64,000 nt of DNA, taken from the NCBI GenBank assembly GCA_963928475.1, contig CAWVFN010000061.1, forward strand, positions 1 through 64,000, given 5' to 3'. Shown here piece by piece: positions 1 through 9,554 of the stretch (within the stretch, counting starts at the first letter, position 1; every line of letters starts with the position of its first letter). Under the pieces are notes generated by a model. The model saw only the letters and a program-made list of their open reading frames with translations. It was not told the origin of the DNA and searched no databases. Made by a program: the position numbers and the translations under genes. This DNA is from Cryptoclostridium sp963928475. GTDB lineage: Bacteria; Bacillota; Dehalobacteriia; UBA7702.

Positions 1-9
1 AGTATAATA

Positions 10-39
10 AAGGGTTAAGCCGTTTTCAGCTCAACCCTT
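10..39 (-). terminator. Probable terminator hairpin
   Basis: Inverted repeat AAGGGTT-A-AGC / GCT-C-AACCCTT with one internal mismatch. It overlaps the stop codon of the small minus-strand gene just upstream. The T-rich tail is modest on both strands, so it may serve either direction. Confidence 0.4.
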
Positions 40-171
40 TTGTTCTTTATTATGTTGTTTTTCTCCCCAGTTCTTTGCTAAAAAAATTGATAGCTCTTCA
101 AGCCGATTTTTGACCTTTTCCTCATCTGGCTTGTTGATCTCAGTCACTTTTATGTCCTTGGCTGTACCCAT
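31..171 (-). CDS. Small hypothetical protein, 46 aa
   Basis: Starts MGTAKDIKVTEINKPDEEKV and ends NWGEKQHNKEQKG. It is charged, Lys/Glu rich, and has no signal peptide or membrane segment. An AAGGAG ribosome-binding site sits 6 bases before the ATG, which is the main reason to call it a gene. The stop is TGA inside a terminator-like hairpin. I do not recognise the family. No partner gene is close: the nearest gene upstream on the same strand ends about 310 bases away. Confidence 0.5.
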   Translation of the reverse strand: MGTAKDIKVTEINKPDEEKVKNRLEELSIFLAKNWGEKQHNKEQKG

Positions 172-480
172 CTCATACTCCTTAAATATTTATTGGTAAA
201 GAGTATGATATAGAAATTGTCCGATATGAAATATAGTAAAGCTATTGAAAATTTTTTGTAAAAGAGATGTGAAATTGGAATATTCGATTGTGGTATTGTG
301 CTCTCGGTTAATAACCAAAACACTCTATAATTTTAACTGTTTTATTCCTTATGTCAAAGCGGGTAAATACTTCAATAGGTATGGAGTAGTATATTGAAAA
401 TACGGCCTGTGACCATTTGACTTTTTTCTTTCCTCTCTGAATTTTTATTTGTCTTCACCCGTTACGGTTTATTTTTTATC
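172..480. other. Intergenic stretch, nothing assignable
   Basis: About 310 bases of AT-rich sequence between the small gene and the end of the YibE/F operon. It presumably holds the promoter of the small gene and a terminator for the operon, but I see no convincing -35/-10 pair or strong hairpin. Confidence 0.4.
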
Positions 481-1260
481 TCATCTATTGGACTTTTTAA
501 TAAAAGGGGAGGTTCTTTTGGTATAAATATAGCTCTGTAATACAATGGTGATTGGTATAATTAAAATACAGCCAAGGCAGCCTACCATTAACTGGGCGGT
601 TTCCTGAAGAAAGAAGGGTTCATTGATTATTTCGGAAAAACTATATCCATTCCGTTGGAAGGCGAGAATAAATGCCATAATCTCGCCAAGGAACACAAAG
701 AATAAAGTGTTTACCATCGTACCAAGAATATCCTTGCCCATGTGATTGCCAGAATAAATTAATTCTTTAAAACTTAAATGTTTATTATTTATATGGACTT
801 CGTGGAGTGATGTAGCTATATCCAAAGCAGTATCGGTGATAGCACCGGTGAGTCCAATAAGTACGACAGCAATGGCAATGGGTGTAAAGTTGATGGCGAC
901 ATTTGGCTCATAGCGATAATACATATCGTTTAAGTGCATGCCAAAACCAGTAAGATGCCCAGCATAACCGATATATAAAATTAAAATTCCAATGATAAAT
1001 AATGTTAGGGCAACGGCAAAATAAGATATTTTTGTTTTACTGTTGATCCCATTTATAAAGAATAAAATAAATCCTGAAGTCACCAAAGAGAATATATAAG
1101 CAACTAAAATAGCATTCCATCCTTTTGTGATGAGCCAGACAGCGGCAACGATCAGAAAGAAATTAACAAACAGTGAAAAAAAAGTTTTTAATCCACGTAT
1201 TCGATTAATTGCTGTTAAAAGAACAAGCAAGATTCCTGCCAGCGTTATAATAATAGTCAT
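481..1260 (-). CDS. YibE/F-family membrane protein (second of pair)
   Basis: Polytopic membrane protein of 259 residues with about seven to eight hydrophobic segments and almost no soluble part. The conserved block of the YibE/F family is present: GLTGAITDTALDIATSLHEV, followed by the GKDILGTMVNTLFFVFLGE region. The start is the ATG at 1260, because GAGGTG lies 6 bases upstream and this ATG overlaps the preceding gene's TGA as ATGA, a typical translational-coupling arrangement. A GTG 9 bases upstream is less likely. It probably forms a complex with its longer paralogue encoded just upstream. The transport function of the family is not established. Confidence 0.8.
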   Translation of the reverse strand: MTIIITLAGILLVLLTAINRIRGLKTFFSLFVNFFLIVAAVWLITKGWNAILVAYIFSLVTSGFILFFINGINSKTKISYFAVALTLFIIGILILYIGYAGHLTGFGMHLNDMYYRYEPNVAINFTPIAIAVVLIGLTGAITDTALDIATSLHEVHINNKHLSFKELIYSGNHMGKDILGTMVNTLFFVFLGEIMAFILAFQRNGYSFSEIINEPFFLQETAQLMVGCLGCILIIPITIVLQSYIYTKRTSPFIKKSNR

Positions 1261-2357
1261 ATGGCCCACCTCTTTCTCATAGCGATATTAACAATATAAG
1301 ATATGGGAACAGCCAAAATGATACCTATACAACCTACCAGTGCACGAATCACTTCAGCCATTGCGAAATATTCAAAGGCGAAATCCAGGGGCATACCGCC
1401 GCTGCTGATTACAAATATTACATTTGGCAGTGCACCTGCTACACATGAGAAAAGAAGTACATTCATGATAGTACCGGTGATGTCCTGTGCTATTTCCCAG
1501 GCGGAATTTTTTAGTGCTTTTGTGCTAATTTGCGGATCTTTCTCGATTAATTCATTAATAGAGGTAGCCATAATAATGGTAGTATCCATAATAGCGCCAA
1601 GTCCGCTGATGAGCACACCGGAATAAAACACGCTTTTATAATCATAGAGATAATCGATATAATCGACAGCCTCAAAAGCTATAAAAGTCTCGTTGATTTT
1701 GAGTATTATCATAGAAAGAGTCATCATCACCGTCACACTGATTAAGGTGGATAGTACCGCGTAAAGTGATTTTTTATTAAATCCCGCTGTCATAAAGAGG
1801 GTGATCACTGTAAAAAATACAGTGGCAAAGATGAACAAAATAAAAATATCAAATTGAGGGCGCAAAAAGAGAGCGCCAGCGAATACCCCAAGATTTAGTG
1901 CCGTCGCGAAAAGTACCGGGCCGCTTTGCTTTCTGGAAATGGCGTAAAGAGCAATACAGAAAATGCCAATGAGTAGCACCACATATTGATCACGCTTGAT
2001 ATTATCTATTGAATTTACAGTGCCATCGCTGTTTAGATTGACAATCACCGAGTCAGACTCACGAATATCATAGCAACTCAATCCTGATGTAGTACGGATA
2101 TTTTCAAACTGAACTGTTTCCCCTTTAAAATCACCGTTCAATACCGTAGCAGTAATGTCCTGAGCATAAAACGGATTTTCATTGCCAAACTCATAGTATT
2201 CTGTTTCCTTGACTTCGGTGACTTTTACGATTGGTGAGTCGTAAAGAAAATAATTGTATTTTGTGAATACAAAAGCAATGGTCATAACAACAAATATAAT
2301 AGCGAGAACCAAGAGTTTTCTGCGATTATTTTTTATGTGATTTCTGATTTGTTCCAT
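1257..2357 (-). CDS. YibE/F-family membrane protein (first of pair)
   Basis: 366-residue membrane protein. It has one N-terminal membrane helix (about residues 15-35), then an extracytoplasmic domain of about 85 residues, then about seven helices. The family signature GLGAIMDTTIIMATSINEL lies near residue 260, followed by AWEIAQDITGTIMNVLL. AGGG lies 7 bases before the ATG. It is translationally coupled to the smaller YibE/F protein and follows a lipoprotein gene by 42 bases, so the three probably form one operon. A role in export or ion transport is likely but unproven. Confidence 0.82.
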   Translation of the reverse strand: MEQIRNHIKNNRRKLLVLAIIFVVMTIAFVFTKYNYFLYDSPIVKVTEVKETEYYEFGNENPFYAQDITATVLNGDFKGETVQFENIRTTSGLSCYDIRESDSVIVNLNSDGTVNSIDNIKRDQYVVLLIGIFCIALYAISRKQSGPVLFATALNLGVFAGALFLRPQFDIFILFIFATVFFTVITLFMTAGFNKKSLYAVLSTLISVTVMMTLSMIILKINETFIAFEAVDYIDYLYDYKSVFYSGVLISGLGAIMDTTIIMATSINELIEKDPQISTKALKNSAWEIAQDITGTIMNVLLFSCVAGALPNVIFVISSGGMPLDFAFEYFAMAEVIRALVGCIGIILAVPISYIVNIAMRKRWAI

Positions 2358-2399
2358 AAATAAACCCTAATATTTTTTAAAAATTAGATAATTGAAATA

Positions 2400-3023
2400 T
2401 TAATAGCCGAGAAGAGTTTCAATTTGCCGAGGACTAACATCGGTGTATTCCTCATCAGAAAGAGTAGTATACTCATAATCGTCCAATACTGGATCAAGTT
2501 CCGCTATGGTAATGGAAATGGACTCCTGTGGAAATGCAATACCATAGAGATTATCGTCATCATCTACATAGATTTCTAAAATAGTTTCCGTACCGTCGAT
2601 CATGTCAATAGTATAGCGGTTAAAGTAATAGGTGGTACCGGTAATTTCCTGTTTCCCTCTACTTTCATATACTGCGGTATTAAAGTCATAATTAATCAGT
2701 GGTGTGAAAACATTGGGGGATAAATAATCCTCTGTAATTTCAGCTCTAATTTTATTACTTTCTGAGAAGAGATAGTATTTACCATCTTCATAAGCGACAG
2801 ATTTAGGAGTGTCATTGTCATTGCGGAAAGAGGCTACAATATTACCCTGGTCTGCATACATAAGAATCATCAAGTGTTGTCCGCCATAGACGCCATTGCC
2901 TTGCAGCCGGTAGGTTCCGGACTGAAAGGTTTCCAAATAGCTCTGGGTTTCCTCTCCATTTCCGCAAGCTGAAAATATAAATGCAAAAACTATAATAAAA
3001 ATGACAGCTAATATTCGTTTCAT
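2400..3023 (-). CDS. Lipoprotein of unknown function
   Basis: 207 residues. A short basic N-terminus and hydrophobic stretch end in the lipobox FSAC (Cys20), so it is a surface lipoprotein of a Gram-positive-type cell. The rest is rich in Tyr, Asp, Glu and Thr and looks like a beta-rich domain. I see no catalytic motif. AAGGAG lies 8 bases before the start. It is the first gene of the likely operon with the two YibE/F proteins, suggesting a surface accessory for that membrane complex; this is inference from context only. Confidence 0.7.
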   Translation of the reverse strand: MKRILAVIFIIVFAFIFSACGNGEETQSYLETFQSGTYRLQGNGVYGGQHLMILMYADQGNIVASFRNDNDTPKSVAYEDGKYYLFSESNKIRAEITEDYLSPNVFTPLINYDFNTAVYESRGKQEITGTTYYFNRYTIDMIDGTETILEIYVDDDDNLYGIAFPQESISITIAELDPVLDDYEYTTLSDEEYTDVSPRQIETLLGY

Positions 3024-3084
3024 ACCATAAACTCCTTCGGTATATTCCGGATACTACGAATAAGCAATTTGTTTTTATAGAGAG

Positions 3085-3116
3085 ATTCCCCGCCACGCCA
3101 AAGCATGGCAGGGAAT
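3085..3116 (-). terminator. Terminator of the SLH-PHP gene
   Basis: Imperfect hairpin ATTCCC-GCC-GC / GC-GGC-GGGAAT lying 55-85 bases after the stop of the minus-strand SLH gene. On the minus strand it is followed by a T/A-rich tail. Confidence 0.5.
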
Positions 3117-3170
3117 AACTCTGACTTTCATTTGTTATGATAGGGTTTTACTGTTCAGACCTTGTTAATG

Positions 3171-6100
3171 TTATTTGGTAAGAACATTGTAGAGAACCTG
3201 AGCGCCTTCCGCACGGGTACTGGTACCTAACGGATTGAGGGTACCGTTGTCATTGCCTTCAATGAAACCGAGGTTGAGTAATGCGGTAACTTCTTTGGTA
3301 GCATAATTGCTGAGTTCATCAAGATCGCTCAGGTTGATATCTTTGTCAGGAATCGTTTCCGGAATCATTCCCATGATATCCAAGGCGCGATAGGTGATAA
3401 GGAACATATCTTCCCGTTTGATCTGATCTTTGGGATTGCAGTTGCCTTTATCATCACCCTGGAGAATGCCATAAGAGGAAGCGAGGTCTACTTCATCTGT
3501 AGCCCATGCAGGGATATCAGCTTCATCAGCAAATTCTTTGGGAGCAACATCATTGCTTTCCAAGCCCAAAGCACGAACAATCAAGGCGACATATTCCACA
3601 CGAGTAATCTGGCCGTTGGGATTATAAAGATTGTCGCCGATACCTTCAGCAATGCCTCTGGCACGGAGATAGCTGGTTGCTTCATCCATCCATTTTCCTG
3701 CGCAGTCGTCAAAAGAACCAACTGTTTCGCCGCAAGGTACTTCTACAGTGTAGGTGAGCAAGGTGCCGTCAGAATTTACTTTCCAGCCGTCTTTTTCATT
3801 GAGAGCCTGGTCAAATACGTAACCCTTAGGAGCTTCATAGGTCAGACGATAGGTGTAGAGTCTGCCGTCTACAGCTTTGTCACCAAAGTTGTCGCCGACG
3901 AGAGCCCAATCTTCTACCATTCTTACAGACCAAGGAGTGGTGATAAGAATACCGGCACTGGTGGGTTCGGCGATTTCTTCACCGGCGGTGAGTTCTGTAG
4001 GAATAGTGGGTTCTGTCTGGAATTCTACTGCGGTGATGGTTTCTGTTTCTACATCTGCGCCATTGACCCAGATAGGATTGGTAAATGCCATTCTGCCGGC
4101 TTCGTCAACAACACCGAAGGCAAACCAGTTTTTACCTTCCAGACCAGAAAGTTCTACTGCTACATTATCTACATTATTCCGGCCATAGCGGGTGAGATCA
4201 ATGGTATCATAGAGATATTTGAAGCCATTAAAGTCAGAAGCCTGTTTTCTATTGCCTTCATCACTGAATACATAGAGTGTTTTGAGGTTTGCCAAGGAAG
4301 AAATATCGAATTTCATGGTAAAATCGCCGTTTTCATCGGTCCAGTAGGTTTCACCATACATCAAACCTTCGGTAGCGGGGATGATAACAGCGCCGTTGCT
4401 GTTAAAGGAATGACCGAGGGCTTCACTTCTCGCGAATTCAAGACCAAAGGTATCAAAATCTTCTTCAGAAATGGCGTCGCCATTTTCAAGGAAGACATAA
4501 GATCTTGTTGCCCCGGAACCAGTGGAGGTTGCGGATTGGTGAATATCAGTAGAAGCCCAAATATAGTGAGGACGTTCTACTTCGACATTTCTATGAGAAC
4601 TATTTTCAATGAAAGCAGTCCAATATGTCATGGCTTCGTTGGTATGGTTGGCGTTGAATTGGGTTTCAAGGCCATCGAAGTCGTCTACGAGACCACCGGG
4701 AGCGGTTTTGTTGTTGTCAGCAAGGAGCATACCATAGGAGCTGGTGGGATGCATAGCACCGATGGAAGCGCCGAATTCGTGTCCTTGATCAAGAATTCCT
4801 TTCAAGGATTGGTTGGTATTGACAACATGGTTTTCTTGGTTTCTGTCAAGATGTTGTTCATAAGCATCTACAGTAAGAGGCATGATATCGAAGTGTGCCC
4901 AGGAAGCTGTGACTTCTTCAGAGGGCATATAGCCTACGATATCCATAACGCGGCCCCATTGATAGACAGGCCAGTTATCGATGACATATTCATGGTCATC
5001 CAATGTAAGAACATCAAGACCGGCAGTTACCTGAGCTTTGGCAACAATTTCAGGAATGGTAAAAGCGTCCATTCTCTGACCATGGTGGTGATTATCGATG
5101 GTGTACCAGTTTTCGGGGGTTTCGTTGTCAAATTCAACAACAACTGTCCATTTATTTTCTGTTTCAGTATTACCGGAAACTTTGATACTGCCAGCAAGTT
5201 CATTGGCGGGATTCAATACTGTATCACCGCTGGTGGCGGAAACAATCTTACCATAGAAGTTATAACCTTCACCATAGGCGGTTGCTTCATATTCCCCAGG
5301 CGTTACATATGCGGTTACAATACCTTTTTTCACTTCTTCTACGGTGCCAGGACCATAGCTGCCATTGACTTCTACATGGCCTTCTCCGTTATCAGAGAGG
5401 AAGTAGGTTTGACCAGTATACATCGCATTACCGACAGTACCGGCACTTACGCGACCCCATACAGGATTGCCTTCTGTATCGACAAATTCAAAAGTAACGG
5501 GAACTTTGGTTGCGCCTGCTGTGAGGTTTACTGTTTGCGTCTCATCGGAAGGATTAATTGCCGAACTTTGTGCACTGGGTTCAGTACCATTGTATTCAAC
5601 TGCGAAAGTGTAATCGCCTTCTTCTTTGGGAAGGTCAACACTATAGTTACCTTCTGCATCAGTCATGACCCAGCCATGGTAGTCGCCGTCTTTATAAACT
5701 ACAACGGTAGCGTATTTGGCTTCGTTGTTATCCTCGTCTGTTACAGTACCAGAAACATTGAATGTGTCAAGACCTTTTGCATCTGCGTAGAAGTTATAAG
5801 TATCTTGCCAGGAACATTCATCGGATATATAAAGATAGGACTCATAAACGCGGGATTCACCGATATCATAGCCGGGATCTGAGAATGCGTGTTCGCGGTA
5901 TCCTGGAGCTCCGCCAATGGAAGTAACTGGGTGAGCGTCAGTTTGTGAGCCCATGCTGCGGTTTTCACCAGGGGTAATTAGGGAAGTACCAAATTGTTTG
6001 GTAATTTCACCGTTGTCGTCGGTAACAAAGTTATAGGTCATAGAAGATTGGAGTGCGGGAACACGGGAAGCTTCCAGGCCAACACCGCCTTTATTGGACA

Positions 6101-6857
6101 AGCTGATTTCCTGATTAATCGCCTTAGTTACTGCTTCATTTTCTTTATTGATAATGTAGTCATACATATAGGCAAATTCCGCGCCGGGATCAATGGTATA
6201 ATAAGAATATACGTCAAAGTCTCTTTCATCACCGGAATCGGGAACCTGGAATTTACGGAATACTTCAACGGAAACTTTACCATTGGGATCATCAGCCTCA
6301 ACAGTTTCTTTGGCGTCGTAATCATAGTAAACAATGCGGAATGATGTCATACCGGCATTTACAGGTGCCCAGGCATCCCAGCCATTAAAGAGAAGCTGAC
6401 AGGTAAGAATTGTGTCTTCGCCAAATTCCGCCTTGGTCCAGTCGACGGTTCCATCGCCGGCAACTGCGTCTTCAGGCAGACTTACGCGACCGGCATCAAG
6501 GATAGAACCACTGGGATAGCCCCAGGGATCAGCAGAACCTACACAGAGCACGATACCTACTTTACCATTGGTAATGAGGATGTCTCCGGCATTCCAGGCT
6601 AAGCCGTCTTTGAAAATGGGGGTGCTTCCATTTGCCTCTTTGCCGATGGATTCCAGGTAAGCCTGGGTTGTACCAATGTAAATGTCATCGGTGGCGTAAC
6701 CATCAGCAATGAGTTTGTCAATTTTAAATTTTGTGGCAAGGTCTGGGTCGTCTTGAACAAAGGTGTATTCGGTATCAGCTGCCTGTACACCAAAACTTAG
6801 AGCCATCATAAGGATCAAAGTCAAGACGAGAACTGTGAAAAATTTAGAAGATCTCAT
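3171..6857 (-). CDS. Secreted SLH protein with PHP-like metal-binding domain
   Basis: 1228 residues. The signal peptide is about residues 1-26 (cleavage near VQA-AD). A carboxypeptidase-regulatory-like beta domain (GTVTDEDNNEAKYATVVVYK onward) lies near residues 370-450. A PHP/CehA-like domain starts near residue 583 with DNHHHG, then AGLDVLTLDDHEYV, and later IGAMHP and ASTDIHQS, all candidate metal ligands. Three SLH repeats fill roughly residues 1045-1228 (CAGKWMDEATSYLRARGIA, NPNGQITRVEYVALIVRALG and so on) and would anchor it to cell-wall polymers. The start is preceded by AGAGGGGAG. The PHP assignment implies a phosphoesterase-like metallohydrolase outside the cell; its substrate is unknown. 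It appears monocistronic. Confidence 0.78.
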   Translation of the reverse strand: MRSSKFFTVLVLTLILMMALSFGVQAADTEYTFVQDDPDLATKFKIDKLIADGYATDDIYIGTTQAYLESIGKEANGSTPIFKDGLAWNAGDILITNGKVGIVLCVGSADPWGYPSGSILDAGRVSLPEDAVAGDGTVDWTKAEFGEDTILTCQLLFNGWDAWAPVNAGMTSFRIVYYDYDAKETVEADDPNGKVSVEVFRKFQVPDSGDERDFDVYSYYTIDPGAEFAYMYDYIINKENEAVTKAINQEISLSNKGGVGLEASRVPALQSSMTYNFVTDDNGEITKQFGTSLITPGENRSMGSQTDAHPVTSIGGAPGYREHAFSDPGYDIGESRVYESYLYISDECSWQDTYNFYADAKGLDTFNVSGTVTDEDNNEAKYATVVVYKDGDYHGWVMTDAEGNYSVDLPKEEGDYTFAVEYNGTEPSAQSSAINPSDETQTVNLTAGATKVPVTFEFVDTEGNPVWGRVSAGTVGNAMYTGQTYFLSDNGEGHVEVNGSYGPGTVEEVKKGIVTAYVTPGEYEATAYGEGYNFYGKIVSATSGDTVLNPANELAGSIKVSGNTETENKWTVVVEFDNETPENWYTIDNHHHGQRMDAFTIPEIVAKAQVTAGLDVLTLDDHEYVIDNWPVYQWGRVMDIVGYMPSEEVTASWAHFDIMPLTVDAYEQHLDRNQENHVVNTNQSLKGILDQGHEFGASIGAMHPTSSYGMLLADNNKTAPGGLVDDFDGLETQFNANHTNEAMTYWTAFIENSSHRNVEVERPHYIWASTDIHQSATSTGSGATRSYVFLENGDAISEEDFDTFGLEFARSEALGHSFNSNGAVIIPATEGLMYGETYWTDENGDFTMKFDISSLANLKTLYVFSDEGNRKQASDFNGFKYLYDTIDLTRYGRNNVDNVAVELSGLEGKNWFAFGVVDEAGRMAFTNPIWVNGADVETETITAVEFQTEPTIPTELTAGEEIAEPTSAGILITTPWSVRMVEDWALVGDNFGDKAVDGRLYTYRLTYEAPKGYVFDQALNEKDGWKVNSDGTLLTYTVEVPCGETVGSFDDCAGKWMDEATSYLRARGIAEGIGDNLYNPNGQITRVEYVALIVRALGLESNDVAPKEFADEADIPAWATDEVDLASSYGILQGDDKGNCNPKDQIKREDMFLITYRALDIMGMIPETIPDKDINLSDLDELSNYATKEVTALLNLGFIEGNDNGTLNPLGTSTRAEGAQVLYNVLTK

Positions 6858-7581
6858 TGTTATTCTCCCCTCTTGAGTAATCTCGCAAAAAACAACCGTC
6901 TATTAATGTTTATTTTATAGAGTACAATGTCACTTTATTACGATAGAAGTTGCCCCGTTTTCCCTCCTTTCTGCTAATGTGAAACTACAATTTTGTATAA
7001 ATTTTGCAAAAACTTGTTAATTTCAGATAATATAGAAAAGTTGTTATTTTGTAACATAAATTTTACATTTCCTGAAGATTTTTGTCAAGAAATTTTTTTC
7101 TAAAACAAAAAAAACATACAAATATTTAGGTTTTTAAAACGAAATGTAAAAAATATAAAACATTTTGAGGCTATAAAAAGCTTATATATAAACTATTTTT
7201 ATGAATAAAATATAATTTATATATTACTTTATACATTTATTTATATAAAAGTATTTGTTTATATATCCATTATATTTTTGTTAGAACCATTACGATTTCT
7301 TTTATAATTTGTATACTTCATGATAAAAAGTTTAAAGTAAGTATAATTTTAGCGATTTTTTACTGACGCTCTTACCTCTGTTGTAAAATCATTGTTATAA
7401 CAATAAGCAATAATCCACTTTTCTTCTTAGTTTTATGTTGACTATGTTATTTAAGGCAAAAACAAAAAAGTGTTTAGGCATAGCTTCAAAGGCTTCTTAT
7501 TTATCAAATTCACTTTCAAGCGAATTAATTTTTACCATTTCAATTTGCAATTCAATTTAACCAATATAATCATTAACTAAA

Positions 7582-7781
7582 TCAACATAGGTATATTTGT
7601 CTTTTTCCTCCCTCAACAGCCTGATATATAAACTTTTGGTGTCTATTTTCTGCCATCATTAAAGGGAGAATTTTCTTGTTTTTACCGTAAAGTATTTCTA
7701 CTCTTGAGCCCTTCTTTTCCCAACTTTATAAATTTTTTTCTCTTTGTATAACATCCTTTTTATTTAATTACTTCTACATTA
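7582..7781 (-). pseudogene. Decayed gene fragment
   Basis: On the minus strand AAGGATG introduces MLYKEKKIYKVGKRRAQE followed by a stop. A second frame then continues as GSRVEILYGKNKKILPLMM and RHQKFIYQAVEGGKRQIYLC before a TGA. Protein-like composition split over two frames suggests a frameshifted relic. The family is not recognised, and chance is possible in such AT-rich DNA. Confidence 0.25.
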
Positions 7782-7975
7782 TATAATTATATATTTATTC
7801 TAAGGTCTTTTAAAAAATTAGCGGCTCTATATGAGTTATAAGTTTGTATGAGTTAGTATTCAGCAGGGGAAAACATGAGGATTCTGTCTGCCTTTCTAAT
7901 AAAGCGCACTCATAGTCAGTAAAAAGAATATGGGCGTGAGATAATTATTAATTTTTTATCATAAAAGAAGTGTCT

Positions 7976-8043
7976 AAAACATCAACTTTAATGTTAAGAT
8001 GTTTTCATTTTATGATAAAATATGATTTCATTGTGAAAACATC
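7976..8043 (+). promoter_or_regulatory. Possible operator of the recombinase gene
   Basis: AAAACATC at 7976-7983 is followed by its inverted copy GATGTTTT at 7998-8005 and a second direct copy AAAACATC at 8036-8043, just before the ribosome-binding site. TATGAT-like hexamers lie between them. The arrangement suggests a repressor-controlled promoter, but the protein that binds it is unknown. Confidence 0.35.
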
Positions 8044-8069
8044 TCTTTCAGGCCGGGAGGAGATGTAAA

Positions 8070-9515
8070 ATGTTTTTAAATGGAGCTTGTTACATCAGAG
8101 TATCAACAGAAGACCAAACGGAATTTTCCCCTGAAGCTCAATTAAAGTTAATTAAGAAATACGCCAAAGATAACAATATTATTTTAACGAAAGAACATAT
8201 TTATATTGACAAAGGAAAATCGGGAAAACGAGCGGACAAACGCCCCGAATTTATGAAAATGATCGCAACGGCCAAAGTAAAGCCCAAACCTTTTGATATC
8301 ATTTTAGTTCATAAATTTGACCGTTTTGCCCGTTCCAGAGAAGACAGCATCGTCTATAAATCATTATTGAAAAGGGAGGCGGGAATTAAAGTTATCTCTA
8401 TAACCGAAAGTATTGAAGATGATAAATTTTCCGTCATTTTAGAAGCGATGTTAGAAGCCATGGCGGAGTATTATTCCCTGAATTTAGCCGATGAAGTAAA
8501 AAAGGGCATGACAGAAAAAGCGGAAAGAGGGGAGTTTCAATCGGTGCCACCCTTTGGTTACCGTATGGAGCATAAACATCTTGTACCGATTGAAGATGAA
8601 GCTAATTTTGTAAGATTCATTTTTGAGAAATTCGCCAGTAGGGAAATGACCATGCGCGAACTTACGATATATGCCAATCAAATGGGAATTAAAACCCACA
8701 TGGGAAACGATTTTGAAAATCGCTCCATTGATTATATTGTGAATAACCCTGTTTATGTAGGGAAAGTAAGGTGGACGCCAACGGGTAGGACCAAAAGAAA
8801 TTTTAATAATCCCGACAGTATTATAAAAGACAGTTCCCATGAACCGCTGGTTAGTCAAGAACTTTGGGAAAAAGCCCAGGAAGTTATCAAAGAAAACAAA
8901 GAGTTATATCGCTATAAAGAACATCCAAACAGTGAAAAAAGAACATGGTTAAGTGGGTTGGTCAAGTGTGGCAGCTGCGGAAAAACTTTGGTGGTGCAAG
9001 GTAAAAATTATTTACAATGTAACGGTTATGTGAAAGGGAAATGCACTGTTAGCTGTCATGTGAAAATTTCATTGTTAGAAGATTTAGTTTTGGGAAAATT
9101 AAAAGAAATCTACCAAGGACAGATGGAAATTAATATTGTTCCCAAACACAGTGATCCCCTCATGAGAAGTGAGTATGATTTATTAAAAGAAACCCTTACA
9201 AAATTAGACGCAAGAGAACAGCGTATGAAAATCGCTTATCAAGACGGCGTTGATACTTTAGAAGAATACAAGCAAAATAAAATAAAGATTGCCGAAGAAA
9301 GAGAAAAAATAAAGCAAAAGTTAAATTATTTGAAAGAACAACTATTAAACATGGATAATGAAGATCATACAATCGTTCAAAGAATTGCCAGTGTTTATGA
9401 TATTTTAAGTGATGGAACTATTGACATGGAAACAAAGTATAAAATCGCGCACTTTCTGATTGATAAAATTATTTATTCCAGAAAAGAAAAAGTTATGAAA
9501 ATCGTTTATAAATAA
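8070..9515 (+). CDS. Large serine recombinase (skin/phage integrase type)
   Basis: 481 residues. The N-terminal resolvase domain begins ACYIRVSTEDQ with catalytic Ser12, followed by VHKFDRFARSREDS (catalytic Arg pair). A recombinase domain (FGYRMEH onward, about 165-290), a zinc ribbon near residues 299-325 (CGSCGKTL ... CNG ... C), and a Lys/Glu-rich coiled coil (about 360-450) follow. This is the domain order of SpoIVCA and phage integrases such as TP901-1. GGGAGGAG lies 7 bases before the ATG. The gene ends 20 bases from an incomplete cotJC, so it probably catalyses integration into, and excision from, that gene. Confidence 0.93.
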   Translation: MFLNGACYIRVSTEDQTEFSPEAQLKLIKKYAKDNNIILTKEHIYIDKGKSGKRADKRPEFMKMIATAKVKPKPFDIILVHKFDRFARSREDSIVYKSLLKREAGIKVISITESIEDDKFSVILEAMLEAMAEYYSLNLADEVKKGMTEKAERGEFQSVPPFGYRMEHKHLVPIEDEANFVRFIFEKFASREMTMRELTIYANQMGIKTHMGNDFENRSIDYIVNNPVYVGKVRWTPTGRTKRNFNNPDSIIKDSSHEPLVSQELWEKAQEVIKENKELYRYKEHPNSEKRTWLSGLVKCGSCGKTLVVQGKNYLQCNGYVKGKCTVSCHVKISLLEDLVLGKLKEIYQGQMEINIVPKHSDPLMRSEYDLLKETLTKLDAREQRMKIAYQDGVDTLEEYKQNKIKIAEEREKIKQKLNYLKEQLLNMDNEDHTIVQRIASVYDILSDGTIDMETKYKIAHFLIDKIIYSRKEKVMKIVYK

Positions 9516-9554
9516 GACCTGATACAGGTATTTTTTACCATTTGTAATCAGGTC
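9516..9554. other. Putative hybrid attachment site of the recombinase element
   Basis: GACCTGAT (9516-9523) and its inverted copy ATCAGGTC (9547-9554) flank the point where the similarity of cotJC to its family ends (after codon 33, at about 9547). Large serine recombinases use roughly 40-bp dyad sites, so this is the natural candidate for attL or attR. The same hairpin could also serve as the terminator of the recombinase gene. Confidence 0.45.

Larger units (their letters stand above)
6858..8069. other. AT-rich gene-poor region next to the recombinase
   Basis: About 1.2 kb with no intact gene. The composition is much more AT-rich than the flanking genes. It contains a broken reading frame on the minus strand (about 7582-7781) and a hairpin plus repeats just before the recombinase gene. 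I looked here for the missing 3' part of cotJC on the minus strand and did not find it. Confidence 0.5.

Noticed and set aside
4410..5882. A 490-residue plus-strand frame opposite the SLH-PHP gene
   Set aside because: It is antisense to a well-supported protein with signal peptide and SLH repeats, and the product shows no known features.
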